Part shown: piece by piece, positions 25,056-34,232 of the stretch | Layout of the letters: each line of letters starts with the position of its first letter | Numbering within the stretch: the first letter of the stretch is position 1 | Assembly: GCA_910589025.1 (NCBI GenBank) | Contig: CAJURM010000012.1 | Coordinates: 1-64,000, forward strand | Origin: an uncultured Odoribacter sp. | GTDB lineage: Bacteria; Bacteroidota; Bacteroidia; Bacteroidales; Marinifilaceae | Reading direction: 5' to 3' | DNA length: 64,000 nucleotides | Made by a program: the position numbers and the translations under genes | The notes under the pieces: model-generated | What the model saw: only the letters and a program-made list of their open reading frames with translations | The model's database searches: none | Told to the model about the DNA's origin: nothing

Positions 25056-27239
25056 ATGAATACAATGGCATTGGAGATTGATTTACATGCAAAACTAAAA
25101 GAGTATTTTGGCTTCGACAATTTCAAAGGAAATCAGGAAGCCATTATCAAAAATGTACTGGCAGGGAGAAATACATTCGTATTGATGCCTACAGGAGGAG
25201 GTAAATCGTTATGCTACCAACTTCCTGCGCTGATATCCGAAGGTACGGCTATTGTAATTTCCCCATTGATTGCACTTATGAAAAACCAGGTGGACGCCAT
25301 GCGTTCCTTCAGTGCAGCAGAAGGGGTTGCCCATTTTCTGAATTCTTCCCTGACTAAAACTGAAATTCTGAAAGTCAAAGAAGACATTTTGGAGGGCAAG
25401 ACAAAACTTCTGTACGTCGCCCCTGAATCGTTGACCAAAGACAGCAATGTGGAATTTCTTCAAAAGATACCCATTTCTTTCTTTGCCGTAGACGAAGCCC
25501 ATTGTATTTCGGAATGGGGGCATGATTTCCGGACAGAATACCGGAAAATACGTCCCATTGTGGAGCAGATCGGAAAAGCTCCGATTATTGCCTTGACAGC
25601 CACCGCCACACCTAAGGTTCAGCACGACATACAGAAAAACCTGGACATGCTGGACGCAGAAGTGTTCAAGTCTTCATTCAACCGACCGAACCTGTATTAT
25701 GAGGTACGCCCCAAAAATGACCCGACAAAAGACATCATCAAATTCATCAAGAACCACGAAGGCAAATCCGGCATCATCTACTGCCTCAGCCGTAAAAAAG
25801 TAGAAGAACTGGCAGAAGTACTGCAAATCAACGGAATCAAAGCAGCCGCCTATCATGCCGGAATGGATGCAAATACCCGAAGTGCTAACCAGGATAAATT
25901 TCTGATGGAAGAGGTCGACGTTATTGTCGCAACCATTGCATTCGGAATGGGCATCGACAAACCCGACGTACGCTTTGTCATCCATTACGACATTCCCAAA
26001 AGCCTAGAAGGCTATTACCAGGAAACCGGAAGAGCGGGACGCGACGGAGGAGAAGGCATCTGCGTCACCTACTACAGCTACAAAGACATACAGAAATTAG
26101 AAAAATTCATGCAAGGCAAACCTATTGCCGAGCAGGAAATCGGTAAACAGTTACTGATGGAGACCGTATCATATGCGGAAACCTCCATGTGCCGCCGCAA
26201 GGTCTTGCTTCACTATTTCGGTGAAGATTATGAAGAAGAAAACTGCGGATGCTGCGATAACTGCCTGTATCCCAAAAAAGAATTTGAGGGCAAGGAATAT
26301 ATGCTGGATGCTTTGACGTTAGTTACCGAAGTCAAGGAGAAATTCAAAATAGAACATTTGGTAAACATCCTATTAGGCGAAGCCGATTCCGCCATAAAAG
26401 CTTATAAACACGACAAACTGGAAATGTTCGGAAGCGGCACGGAGAAAAGCAGACAATTCTGGACAATGGTTTTCCGTCGGGCACTCATCAGTCGGTTTAT
26501 CGAAAAAGACATTGAACAATACGGAGTAATTAAAATAACCAAGGAAGGATTAGACTTTATTGAACATCCAAAAGAATTTAAACTGATGGAAGACCGTAAT
26601 TTTGAAGAAAGTGAAGAAAAAATCCAGGAAAAAGGCGGTGTGTCGGCCTTAGATGCCACCCTGTTTTCCATTCTGAAAGATCTGCGTAAAAAAATTGCCA
26701 AAACCAATAACCTTCCCCCCTATGTAATTTTCCAGGATCCTTCTCTGGAAGATATGTGTATCAACTATCCCGTAACGCTGGAAGAACTTGCCAACATCCA
26801 GGGGGTAGGTAGCGGGAAAGCCCAGAAATACGGCAAAGAATTCGTTGAAATCATCAAACAATATGTCGATGACAATGAAATTGAACGCGCCCAGGATATG
26901 GTGGTAAAAACCGTTGCCAACAAATCCAAATTCAAAGTATACATCATTCAGAACATCGACCGCCAGATCGACCTGGAAGACATTGCTTCCGCCCAGGGAT
27001 TAACCTACGAAGAGTTAATCAAGGAAATGGAAGCCATCGTTTTCTCCGGTACCAAACTGAATATAGACTACTACATCAACAAGATTTTAGACGAAGACCA
27101 ACAAAAAGAAATCTTTGATTATTTCATGGAGGCCCAAACAGATAACATACAGGAAGCTTTTGATGAATTTGAAGGAGACTATTCCGAAGAAGATTTACGG
27201 CTAATGCGTCTGAAATTCCACTCCAAACACGGCAACTGA
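25056..27239 (+). CDS. recQ: ATP-dependent DNA helicase RecQ
   Basis: A 727-residue 3'-5' helicase for recombination and fork repair. Walker A MPTGGGKSLCY, the DEAH box and aromatic-rich loop in VDEAHCISEWGHDFR, and the helicase motif VI QETGRAGRDG are all present. The zinc site is built from CRRKVLLHYF plus CGCCDNC, followed by a winged-helix region, then an HRDC domain near 545-615 (LPPYVIFQDPSLEDM). A C-terminal extension of about 100 residues continues after HRDC. The start is ATG 25056 (or 25065), since the promoter lies over upstream codons. Confidence 0.95.
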   Translation: MNTMALEIDLHAKLKEYFGFDNFKGNQEAIIKNVLAGRNTFVLMPTGGGKSLCYQLPALISEGTAIVISPLIALMKNQVDAMRSFSAAEGVAHFLNSSLTKTEILKVKEDILEGKTKLLYVAPESLTKDSNVEFLQKIPISFFAVDEAHCISEWGHDFRTEYRKIRPIVEQIGKAPIIALTATATPKVQHDIQKNLDMLDAEVFKSSFNRPNLYYEVRPKNDPTKDIIKFIKNHEGKSGIIYCLSRKKVEELAEVLQINGIKAAAYHAGMDANTRSANQDKFLMEEVDVIVATIAFGMGIDKPDVRFVIHYDIPKSLEGYYQETGRAGRDGGEGICVTYYSYKDIQKLEKFMQGKPIAEQEIGKQLLMETVSYAETSMCRRKVLLHYFGEDYEEENCGCCDNCLYPKKEFEGKEYMLDALTLVTEVKEKFKIEHLVNILLGEADSAIKAYKHDKLEMFGSGTEKSRQFWTMVFRRALISRFIEKDIEQYGVIKITKEGLDFIEHPKEFKLMEDRNFEESEEKIQEKGGVSALDATLFSILKDLRKKIAKTNNLPPYVIFQDPSLEDMCINYPVTLEELANIQGVGSGKAQKYGKEFVEIIKQYVDDNEIERAQDMVVKTVANKSKFKVYIIQNIDRQIDLEDIASAQGLTYEELIKEMEAIVFSGTKLNIDYYINKILDEDQQKEIFDYFMEAQTDNIQEAFDEFEGDYSEEDLRLMRLKFHSKHGN

Positions 27240-27249
27240 CATACACCAT

Positions 27250-27283
27250 AACCACGGAACCCAACTCCGTGGTTTTATTATTT
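27250..27283. terminator. Bidirectional terminator between recQ and the TonB-like gene
   Basis: Perfect 9-bp arms AACCACGGA (27250-27258) and TCCGTGGTT (27266-27274), 7-base loop, then TTATTATTTTTT on the + strand. It serves recQ clearly, and possibly the convergent gene that ends at 27278. Confidence 0.75.
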
Positions 27284-28057
27284 TTTCAAACAGAAAGGAA
27301 TAACCACATAGCTGGTATCACCTGTATAATTCCAAGCAGGTCCTTCACACAACAAGCGGATAGCTTCCCTGTTACAAGAATAGCTAATCCATTTCACTAC
27401 CCGGATATGTGACGGACGCCCGGCCTTATTCACATAAAAAGAGAGTTTTATCTCCCCTTCCAGTCCACGCTCCAAAGCATCCTGCGGGTAGCGCAAAGAA
27501 TCCCGAACATAACGGTAGAATTTTTTATATCCTCCAAAAGGAAGAGAGCCCTTGTTTCCTTCTACAACCGTATCTCCTTTTCCATATCGTACCGAAACAG
27601 AACTGTTCAAGACTACTTCCGACTTTTGCACCATCCGGACTGTATCCGGCTTCCCATTCATCTGTTGTTGTTCTGCATTTCCTCCCAAAAGGTTTTCACC
27701 TTCAAGCATACTCCCATTTCTCCCATTCCCTCCGGTCAAAAACAACCGATTTTTCTGACGCTGTATGCTATCCGCCTGCATCTGCCTAAATCCCATCATC
27801 ATTCCCAAACCTACCACAACAACCGTAGCCACTATTCCCCAGATCCTTCCTATCGCTCTCCACTTGCTTCTTGTCCGCTCCCGTAACCGTTTTGACAAAT
27901 ATTCAATATCCCGCACCACATCTCTCTGCATTCCCGTCAACCCCTCCAGCGCCTCATATAAAAAAGCATCGTTCAATGCCTCCTTTTCCAAACCATTGGC
28001 TTCTTTCCCTCGTCGGTCCCCACGCAAATAATTCACTATGCGGTTTCTTACTTTCAT
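27278..28057 (-). CDS. Membrane protein with C-terminal TonB domain, partner of a sigma factor
   Basis: A 259-residue single-pass protein. Residues 1-67 are cytoplasmic and charged, with a helical LNDAFLYEALEG segment. The membrane span is about 68-91 (IWGIVATVVVVGLGMMM). The exported tail is low-complexity to about 175, then a TonB C-terminal domain (about 178-255) with YVRDSLRYPQDALERG and GEIKLSFYVNKAG. The gene starts 1 base after the sigma factor's stop codon. That coupling and the N-terminal cytoplasmic part suggest an anti-sigma or sensor role rather than simple energy transduction; there are no ExbB/ExbD genes nearby. I infer this, it is not shown. Confidence 0.75.
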   Translation of the reverse strand: MKVRNRIVNYLRGDRRGKEANGLEKEALNDAFLYEALEGLTGMQRDVVRDIEYLSKRLRERTRSKWRAIGRIWGIVATVVVVGLGMMMGFRQMQADSIQRQKNRLFLTGGNGRNGSMLEGENLLGGNAEQQQMNGKPDTVRMVQKSEVVLNSSVSVRYGKGDTVVEGNKGSLPFGGYKKFYRYVRDSLRYPQDALERGLEGEIKLSFYVNKAGRPSHIRVVKWISYSCNREAIRLLCEGPAWNYTGDTSYVVIPFCLKK

Positions 28058-28058
28058 A

Positions 28059-28622
28059 TTATGCCAGTCCCTTTTTTCCCAAACACAATTTCAGATTTCT
28101 CCTCCCGTTCTGTACCAAATTTTTAATCAACTTCAACGGGAATCCCGTAGCGTCTTCAATCTCTTTGTAGGAACGATCTTCCATAAAAAAACGGCAAACA
28201 CTGATCCGCTGTTTTTCAGGCAAGGCCTCTATACATTTCTGAAGCATCTTTTCCTTTGCCGTTTCTTTCCTCACGATCTCCAAGCTAAATTCATCACAAA
28301 ATTCCAGCACCTCTTCATCCAGACTTACCTCTCCACCGGCAACACGACGCTGCAATTCTTTCCGGCAATAGTTGCGGACACACGCATAAAGCCAGGATTT
28401 AAATTCAGGTAACGGATGTTCCGCTGCTCTTCCCATCAGCTCGTCAAACAAGTACATCACGGCATACTGCGCGTCTTCCGTCCGTTTCAAATATTTTAAT
28501 GCCACGCCATAAACCATAGGCACATAACGCTCATAGAGCACTCTCCAATACTCCTTATCCTTTTTCTGGCAGTAAGCCATCAAAAGATCTCTGTCGCCGA
28601 GATTTCCGTTTATTTTCTTCAA
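28059..28622 (-). CDS. Sigma-70 family (ECF-like) RNA polymerase sigma factor
   Basis: A 187-residue sigma factor. Region 2 includes LLMAYCQKKDKEYWRVLYERY and the -10-binding helix around EDAQYAVMYLFDELM; region 4 is ALPEKQRISVCRFFMEDRSYKEIEDATGF, a helix-turn-helix. No clear ATG fits the usual length: the frame opens far upstream. A TTG at 28622 gives the typical family start of about 14 residues before the LLMAYC motif. The next ATG (28580) would clip the first helix. A near-consensus -7 box (CATCTTTG on the - strand) lies just upstream of the TTG. Coupled to the TonB-type gene. Confidence 0.82.
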   Translation of the reverse strand: MKKINGNLGDRDLLMAYCQKKDKEYWRVLYERYVPMVYGVALKYLKRTEDAQYAVMYLFDELMGRAAEHPLPEFKSWLYACVRNYCRKELQRRVAGGEVSLDEEVLEFCDEFSLEIVRKETAKEKMLQKCIEALPEKQRISVCRFFMEDRSYKEIEDATGFPLKLIKNLVQNGRRNLKLCLGKKGLA

Positions 28623-28754
28623 CTGAAAAAATTCAATATTCACAAAGATGTCAATTTTCTGAAAAATCCACAATCTTTCGCCGAAAAATATTAATAAAAG
28701 AAGAATTATGTCTGCTTTGTATCCAGACACCAAATGCCCGGAATAGAGCAGTTA

Positions 28755-30416
28755 TTATAAAAAAAGTATCAAAATCAACTGAGCCAGAATGACCCGAATA
28801 AACATTGCTACCGGATAGACCGTAGCATAAGCAACCGAAGGACTGTCCCCGGGTGAAATCACATTGGCATAATTCAATGCCATCGGATTAGCCATACTTC
28901 CGCACAGCATTCCGGCAACAGAACCGAAATCCAGCTTCATCACATTCAACGCCCACACAGCTACCATCAAAACCGGTATTACGGTAAGGGCAAATCCCAA
29001 ACCCAGCCACAAAAGCCCTTCGGGACGAAAAACGGTATCAAAGAAATGAGCACCGGCATCAAGTCCCAGACATGCCAAATACATTGAAAGCCCCAAAGCC
29101 CTCAACATCAGATTAGCACTACGAGTCGTATAGGTAATCATGTGCATGCGCGGCCCAAAAGCCCCCATCAGGATCCCCATAACTATAGGTCCGCCGGCAA
29201 TACCCAATTTCACCGGATAACTCACACCCGGCACACTAAAAGGTATCGTCCCCAAAAACAACCCCAGCACAATGCCGATAAAAACGGCAACCAAGTTGGG
29301 TTCCTTAAGGCTAAGCACTTTATTTCCCAACACTTTTTCCACATTTGCAATAGCATTGGCTTCACCGACAACAGTCAACTTATCCCCCAATTGGAGCACC
29401 AGATCCGGCAAGGCCAGCAACTCCACTCCAGCCCGGTAGATACGGGTAATATTGATGCCATAATGATTTCTCAAACGAAGAGCCCCCAAACGCTTTCCGT
29501 TAATCTCGGAGCGGGTCACCAGTATCCTCTGCGAAATCAACTGGCTGTCTATCGCATTCCAATCGATGTCGTCTTTATTCCAGTCTCTGTGCTCCTGTTC
29601 CCCGAATAACATAGTCAGTGTCTCCACTGCCGCCTCGGAAGTAATGACCAACAAACGGTCATTTTCCTGCAATACGGTCCCGGAAGTCGGAATCGTGACC
29701 TTTCCGTCCCGCCATAAACGGGAAATGACAAATTTATGATAAGCCAATGCTGCCGCTTCTTTCACGGTCTTGCCGAAAATTCCCGGATTACAGACCTGAA
29801 AACCGGCAATAAAAGCGGCATGTGATTTGTGTTCATCCCGCTTATACTCCGATTCCTGCAAAGGAAAAAGTTTCCGGAGAAATGCCAGGGCTATAATCAC
29901 ACCGACCACACCCAAAGGATAAGTCACCGCACATCCCAGTGCCGGATCAGCCGTCTCTATCTGTAATTGCTTCAATGTCTGCTGGGCAGCACCCAAAGCA
30001 GGCGTATTGGTTACAGATCCGCTTAATATGCCTACCATATCCGGCAGGGATACGCCCGTAAACAGGTGCAACGCCACCGTCATTACCGTGCCCAGCATCA
30101 CAACTGCCAAAGCCAGGATATTCAAAGTCATTCCGCCTTTACGGAAAGAACCGAAAAAAGAGGGACCTACCTGTAATCCTAAAGCATATACAAAAATTAT
30201 CAATCCGAAACTCTCGGCATAATTCAGCATATTTGGGTCTATTGCTAACCCCAAATGTCCCGCCAGGATACCCACAAAAAACACAAACGTCACTCCAAGA
30301 GAAATACCCAGAATACGTATTCTTCCCAATATCAAACCAATAGCAGTGATCAATGAGATCACGACCACCGCCTGTATCACGGACTGCTCAACAAACAGGC
30401 CTCTTAACCATTCCAT
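28755..30416 (-). CDS. AspT/YidE-type putative transporter with two TrkA-C domains
   Basis: A 553-residue inner-membrane protein, the same length as E. coli YidE. It has an internal duplication: two sets of five or six membrane helices (about 10-185 and 375-550) share the motif GxLxGSxxNxPA, seen as ILSGSVTNTPAL and MLCGSMANPMAL. Between them lie two RCK_C/TrkA-C modules (about 205-285 and 290-370). The family includes the aspartate:alanine exchanger AspT, while YidE has no proven substrate. It is monocistronic, with a candidate -7 box upstream. Confidence 0.85.
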   Translation of the reverse strand: MEWLRGLFVEQSVIQAVVVISLITAIGLILGRIRILGISLGVTFVFFVGILAGHLGLAIDPNMLNYAESFGLIIFVYALGLQVGPSFFGSFRKGGMTLNILALAVVMLGTVMTVALHLFTGVSLPDMVGILSGSVTNTPALGAAQQTLKQLQIETADPALGCAVTYPLGVVGVIIALAFLRKLFPLQESEYKRDEHKSHAAFIAGFQVCNPGIFGKTVKEAAALAYHKFVISRLWRDGKVTIPTSGTVLQENDRLLVITSEAAVETLTMLFGEQEHRDWNKDDIDWNAIDSQLISQRILVTRSEINGKRLGALRLRNHYGINITRIYRAGVELLALPDLVLQLGDKLTVVGEANAIANVEKVLGNKVLSLKEPNLVAVFIGIVLGLFLGTIPFSVPGVSYPVKLGIAGGPIVMGILMGAFGPRMHMITYTTRSANLMLRALGLSMYLACLGLDAGAHFFDTVFRPEGLLWLGLGFALTVIPVLMVAVWALNVMKLDFGSVAGMLCGSMANPMALNYANVISPGDSPSVAYATVYPVAMFIRVILAQLILILFL

Positions 30417-30454
30417 TTTCAGCAGAATAAAAATCGTATTACGATAAAACGGCG

Positions 30455-30462
30455 CAAAGGTA
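30455..30462 (-). promoter_or_regulatory. -7 box TACCTTTG for the YidE-type gene
   Basis: A TAnnTTTG match on the - strand, 39 bases before the ATG at 30416. Confidence 0.4.
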
Positions 30463-30588
30463 ATATTTAATTCACGATTTCAGACCGACCCCGGAAAAAT
30501 TTCCCCGTTCGAAAACATATGAAAACATTTTCCACCTTTAAAATACAGTATTTTAACAGATTATACTTATAACCTCACGCTTTTTTAT

Positions 30589-30596
30589 TATCTTTG
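30589..30596 (+). promoter_or_regulatory. -7 box TATCTTTG for the M23 peptidase gene
   Basis: A TAnnTTTG match 22 bases before the ATG at 30618. It overlaps the upstream in-frame TTG at 30594, so that codon is not the start. Confidence 0.5.
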
Positions 30597-30617
30597 CATC
30601 GTTCAAAACAATCGTGC

Positions 30618-31382
30618 ATGAAGATAAACAAATTATTTGCAATAACATTTTTTGGTTTACTGTTCATTTTCTCTTCCTGTTCCAGACAAAAATCTTTTAC
30701 CACTGTAAACGAACCATCGGCCTCTCTCCTATCACCGTTCAATACGGACCAACTGATTACAATTCCGGAACTCGCCGTATCAGAATATCTTAAAGAACCC
30801 GCCACATTTTATACACCGTCCATTGAAATCACAGACACATTTATCGGTGCAGAAAAGTACCTGGTACGAGCTAAAACAGAAAAACTTTTTGAAAAGAGAA
30901 ACGAATTACTGGTTGATTTAAGCCAAATAAATGAAACTTCTTTTTTCTTTCCTCTTCCGGGAGCGCGTTTTCTGTCTCCTTACGGCATCCGCCGGGGCAG
31001 AAATCATACGGGAATTGACATCAAGACTTTCGCCAACGACACGGTCAGAGCTGCATTTGACGGAGTGGTGCGGATTGCAGGACGAGCCAAAGGCTACGGT
31101 AATGTTGTCGTTATCCGCCATTACAATGGACTCGAAACAGTCTACGGCCACCACGCCCGGTTACTGGTAAAGGCGGGCGATAAAGTCAAAGCAGGCATGG
31201 CTATCGGATTGGAAGGCCGTACCGGAAGGGCAACCACAGATCACTTACATTTCGAAACCCGCATCAACGGACAGCCTTTTGACCCGTCGCTTATTATAGA
31301 CTTTCACACTCAAAAGCTGCTCAACACCTGCCTCGTATTCACGCCAGGTCCCGACGGAAAAATAAAGATTGACCAAGTATAA
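30618..31382 (+). CDS. M23 family metallopeptidase lipoprotein
   Basis: A 254-residue exported protein. The signal ends in a lipobox IFSSC (Cys about 17). The C-terminal LytM/M23 domain (about 125-225) has the zinc motif HTGIDIKTF (HxGxD) and the second HLHFE block (TDHLHFETRING), with a central GNVVVIRHYNGLETVYGHH, so the active site looks complete and a Gly-type peptidoglycan endopeptidase is expected. ATG 30618 is chosen because the promoter box covers the earlier codons. It converges on the YtfJ-like gene with 7 bases between stops. Confidence 0.9.
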   Translation: MKINKLFAITFFGLLFIFSSCSRQKSFTTVNEPSASLLSPFNTDQLITIPELAVSEYLKEPATFYTPSIEITDTFIGAEKYLVRAKTEKLFEKRNELLVDLSQINETSFFFPLPGARFLSPYGIRRGRNHTGIDIKTFANDTVRAAFDGVVRIAGRAKGYGNVVVIRHYNGLETVYGHHARLLVKAGDKVKAGMAIGLEGRTGRATTDHLHFETRINGQPFDPSLIIDFHTQKLLNTCLVFTPGPDGKIKIDQV

Positions 31383-31389
31383 CCGTCAG

Positions 31390-31899
31390 CTATTTCCAGT
31401 CGTTTACCGTGTTGATGACCTGCTGCATTTCCTGCCGGGATACTTGTCCGGCTTTGTAAAAACGAATTATCCGGTCTTTATCCACCAGTATAACACAGGA
31501 AGCATTATTGGCATTTTTCAGATTCCAGGCTTTGCTTAAAGCTGCATCCGTGTCAAAATACACCTGTCCGCCAGTTCCTTGAACAGCTTTTGCTGCCTTA
31601 CGTTTTATCACCTTGTCGGGAATAAGCGGGGCAGCAGCCAGGTTTACCACTCCGTAAGAATCCACATTAACACCGGTAATACGGTGAGCCTTAAAATAGT
31701 CCTGCAAATTTTTATTCTGTTTTGCATGAGAGGGATCGGCATAAAAAATCAACAAATTTTTTTCCCCGAATCCCGGTAATCCGACTCTTTTATCGGATGA
31801 GTTCAGAATCTTTACATCCTGCACTTTCTCTCCGACCTGACATAAGCCTCTGCTTAAAATAAAACAAAAGATAAACAGGAATCCCCAATAATACCGCAT
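31390..31899 (-). CDS. YtfJ-like exported thioredoxin-fold protein
   Basis: A 169-residue protein with a signal peptide (about 1-20, ILSRGLC) and a thioredoxin-like fold. The segments DTDAALSKAWNLKNANNASCVILVDKDR (by parts) and AGQVSRQEMQQVI align with the tail of E. coli YtfJ, a periplasmic protein of unknown function. There is no CxxC motif, so it is unlikely to be a disulfide oxidoreductase. The 143-base gap after it (31900-32042) shows nothing I recognise. Confidence 0.75.
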   Translation of the reverse strand: MRYYWGFLFIFCFILSRGLCQVGEKVQDVKILNSSDKRVGLPGFGEKNLLIFYADPSHAKQNKNLQDYFKAHRITGVNVDSYGVVNLAAAPLIPDKVIKRKAAKAVQGTGGQVYFDTDAALSKAWNLKNANNASCVILVDKDRIIRFYKAGQVSRQEMQQVINTVNDWK

Positions 31900-32042
31900 A
31901 ATTTTTTCTTTTATACCTAAAGCATATACGATAAAACGGGATATCCGTTCAATAAAAAAATAAATTAAACACTAAAATTCTTCAACCATACTTCCTTCCA
32001 CAGCCCCCTCATCTCCCGCAGGAAAGAAAATAGCAGCAGCCT

Positions 32043-32822
32043 TTACAATGAAGTACCTATGATTCCTCTTCTGGAACTCTCAATAAAATCAAGCATATAG
32101 TGTATTTCCGGGCCTTCGGGTATAATCTCCCGTATACGGCGGATTGCATTTTCCAGACTGGTACCGCACTGATATATCTGACGATAGGCTTTGGCAATAT
32201 CATCAAGCACACCCTCCTGGAAATGACCTTCTTTCGTCATGATAACGGCATTGATTCCGTAATAGGCAATCGGATTATGGGCAGCTACAATAAAAGGAGG
32301 AACATCCTTTCCTGCACGGCCTCCGTCTTTCACAAGAGACCAGCTTCCGACCCGGCAGCCGTGTTTCAGTATCACCTCACTACCCAGAATAGCCCAATCG
32401 TCAATTACACAATTACCGGCTGTCTTAGCTCCATTCCCCAAAACACAGTAGTTCCCGACATGGGTATCGTGGGCAAGATGCACCCCTTCCAGCAAATAAT
32501 TGCCATTGCCGACAATCGTGCTGTCGGTCGTATCGGTGCCCCGGTTAATAATCACCTTCTCCCGGATGGTATTACCATCCCCTATCAGCAGCAAAGTATC
32601 CTCTCCCTTAAACTTAAAATCCTGCGGAGTAGCCCCGACAATCGCCCCGTGATACACCGTATTGTCTTTTCCCATACGGGTTCCGCTTAAAATACTGGCA
32701 TAAGGCATAATCGTGCAGTTATCTCCAATCTCCACATTTTTTTCAATGTAAGCAAACGGGTGAACAGTTACATTCTCTCCGATTTTTGCTTCTTTATCCA
32801 CATAGGCTAACGGACTAATCAT
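32043..32822 (-). CDS. lpxA: LpxA-type UDP-GlcNAc acyltransferase (paralogue or divergent)
   Basis: A 259-residue left-handed beta-helix acyltransferase with hexapeptide repeats through about residue 185, then helices (YRQIYQCGTSLENAIRRI and a C-terminal SRRGIIG). The catalytic His is in the conserved HLAHD (H118, like E. coli H125). The usual HQF segment is replaced by KHGCRVG, and an insertion-like SLVKDGGRAGKDVPPF follows, so it diverges from typical Bacteroidota LpxA. It begins 18 bases after the efflux outer-membrane gene and is the last gene of that operon, with no lpxD, lpxC/fabZ neighbours. Either a relocated sole LpxA or a second copy. Confidence 0.8.
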   Translation of the reverse strand: MISPLAYVDKEAKIGENVTVHPFAYIEKNVEIGDNCTIMPYASILSGTRMGKDNTVYHGAIVGATPQDFKFKGEDTLLLIGDGNTIREKVIINRGTDTTDSTIVGNGNYLLEGVHLAHDTHVGNYCVLGNGAKTAGNCVIDDWAILGSEVILKHGCRVGSWSLVKDGGRAGKDVPPFIVAAHNPIAYYGINAVIMTKEGHFQEGVLDDIAKAYRQIYQCGTSLENAIRRIREIIPEGPEIHYMLDFIESSRRGIIGTSL

Positions 32823-32840
32823 AACTTGTAATTTTAAATT

Positions 32841-34226
32841 TTACTCTGTTCCTCCTCCCAAAGCGCGGTAAAGGCTGACAACAGACTGTATACGCTGAAA
32901 ACGGTCGAACACTGCCGACAACTGCGCACTAAGCAAAGACTGCTGTGCCGTCAACACTTCCAAATAAGTGGAACTACCGCCCAAAACCAACAACTCCTGG
33001 GTATATTCCACTGATTTCTGCAAAGCATCCACCTGTTGGGCCCGCAGTTTTAATTTTACTTCAGCAGCCCGATACGAATCCAAAGCATCACTTACTTCTC
33101 CTCCCGCATTCAGAATCGTCTGTTCAAACTGAAGCAAAGCTTCTTCCTGCTGCGCCTTGGCTATACGCAAACGCGCCAAATTAGCTCCCCGGTTAAAAAT
33201 GGGCTGAGTCAGTGAGCCTACCGCCGAAACAATCATCTTTCCCGGATTCACAATAACTCCTGCATCATTGGTCCAACCTCCCGTACCCGTCAGTGACAAC
33301 TGCGGATAAAAGGCTGAACGTGCCACATTGGCATTGTAGAACGTTCCTGTCAGAGCCATTTCCGCCGCTTTCACATCCGGACGTCTGGACAAGAGCTGCA
33401 TGGACACACCGGTTTTCAACACTTCCGGCAGATGCTGGTCTTTGAGTTTTCCCCGTTCCACAAACCGGGGAGCCTGTCTCAACAGCAGCGATAACGCATT
33501 TTCAAACTGCCGGATCTGGCTTTCCAGTTCAGGAACATTCGCTGCAATCATGTAGCGGTTGGCTTCACTCTGCACAACAGCAGCCTCATTCACCATAGCA
33601 GCTTCCTTCATGGCCTTCATTGTCTCCACATTCTTTTCCCACAAAAGAGCCGTTTCTTTGGTAATTTCCAACTGCTCATCCAGCATCAGCAAGGTGTAAT
33701 AATAATTGGCAATAGCCGACACCACCTGTGTACGTACAGCCTGCTCATACGCCTCGCTCTGCATCAATGCGGCTTTAGCTGCCCGCTTGGAATTCAGTAA
33801 TTTCCCAAAAAGATCAATTTCCCATCCCGCCACGACAGGCAACGTATATGTCCAGTTTCCCCTCGACTTGTCAAAACTACTCACACCTCCCTGAGGCGCC
33901 AGATTAAAAGAGGGAAGATAAGCCAGACGGGAAGACATCAACCCTGCCTGCGCTTCCTGTACCCGAAGCAATGCCGTCTGCAAATCGGTATTCCTTTCCA
34001 ATCCCGTACGAATCAAGGATTGCAACTGCGGGTCTGTAAACACCTCTTCCCAAGGCAGATCAGCCATTGTATTCGTATCGGTAACCAGGGTATCATTCAC
34101 GGCTACCGGATCACGGAACAATCCGTCGGCCTTAACCTCCGGACGCCGGTATTGCTTATATAAATTACAGCTGCTCATCAGTGCGGCAACCATACACAAA
34201 GTATACAGAGTTATTTGTCCTTTCAT
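32841..34226 (-). CDS. TolC/OprM-type outer membrane efflux lipoprotein
   Basis: A 461-residue outer-membrane channel of the NodT/OprM group. The signal ends in a lipobox LMSSC (Cys about 20). Two OEP repeats span about 55-240 and 260-455 with long amphipathic helices (QLEITKETALLWEK, AAEVKLKLRAQQVDALQKS), as in the TolC tunnel. Length is normal. It completes the tripartite pump with the RND protein (6 bases upstream) and the adaptor. Confidence 0.92.
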   Translation of the reverse strand: MKGQITLYTLCMVAALMSSCNLYKQYRRPEVKADGLFRDPVAVNDTLVTDTNTMADLPWEEVFTDPQLQSLIRTGLERNTDLQTALLRVQEAQAGLMSSRLAYLPSFNLAPQGGVSSFDKSRGNWTYTLPVVAGWEIDLFGKLLNSKRAAKAALMQSEAYEQAVRTQVVSAIANYYYTLLMLDEQLEITKETALLWEKNVETMKAMKEAAMVNEAAVVQSEANRYMIAANVPELESQIRQFENALSLLLRQAPRFVERGKLKDQHLPEVLKTGVSMQLLSRRPDVKAAEMALTGTFYNANVARSAFYPQLSLTGTGGWTNDAGVIVNPGKMIVSAVGSLTQPIFNRGANLARLRIAKAQQEEALLQFEQTILNAGGEVSDALDSYRAAEVKLKLRAQQVDALQKSVEYTQELLVLGGSSTYLEVLTAQQSLLSAQLSAVFDRFQRIQSVVSLYRALGGGTE

Positions 34227-34232
34227 CTCCCC

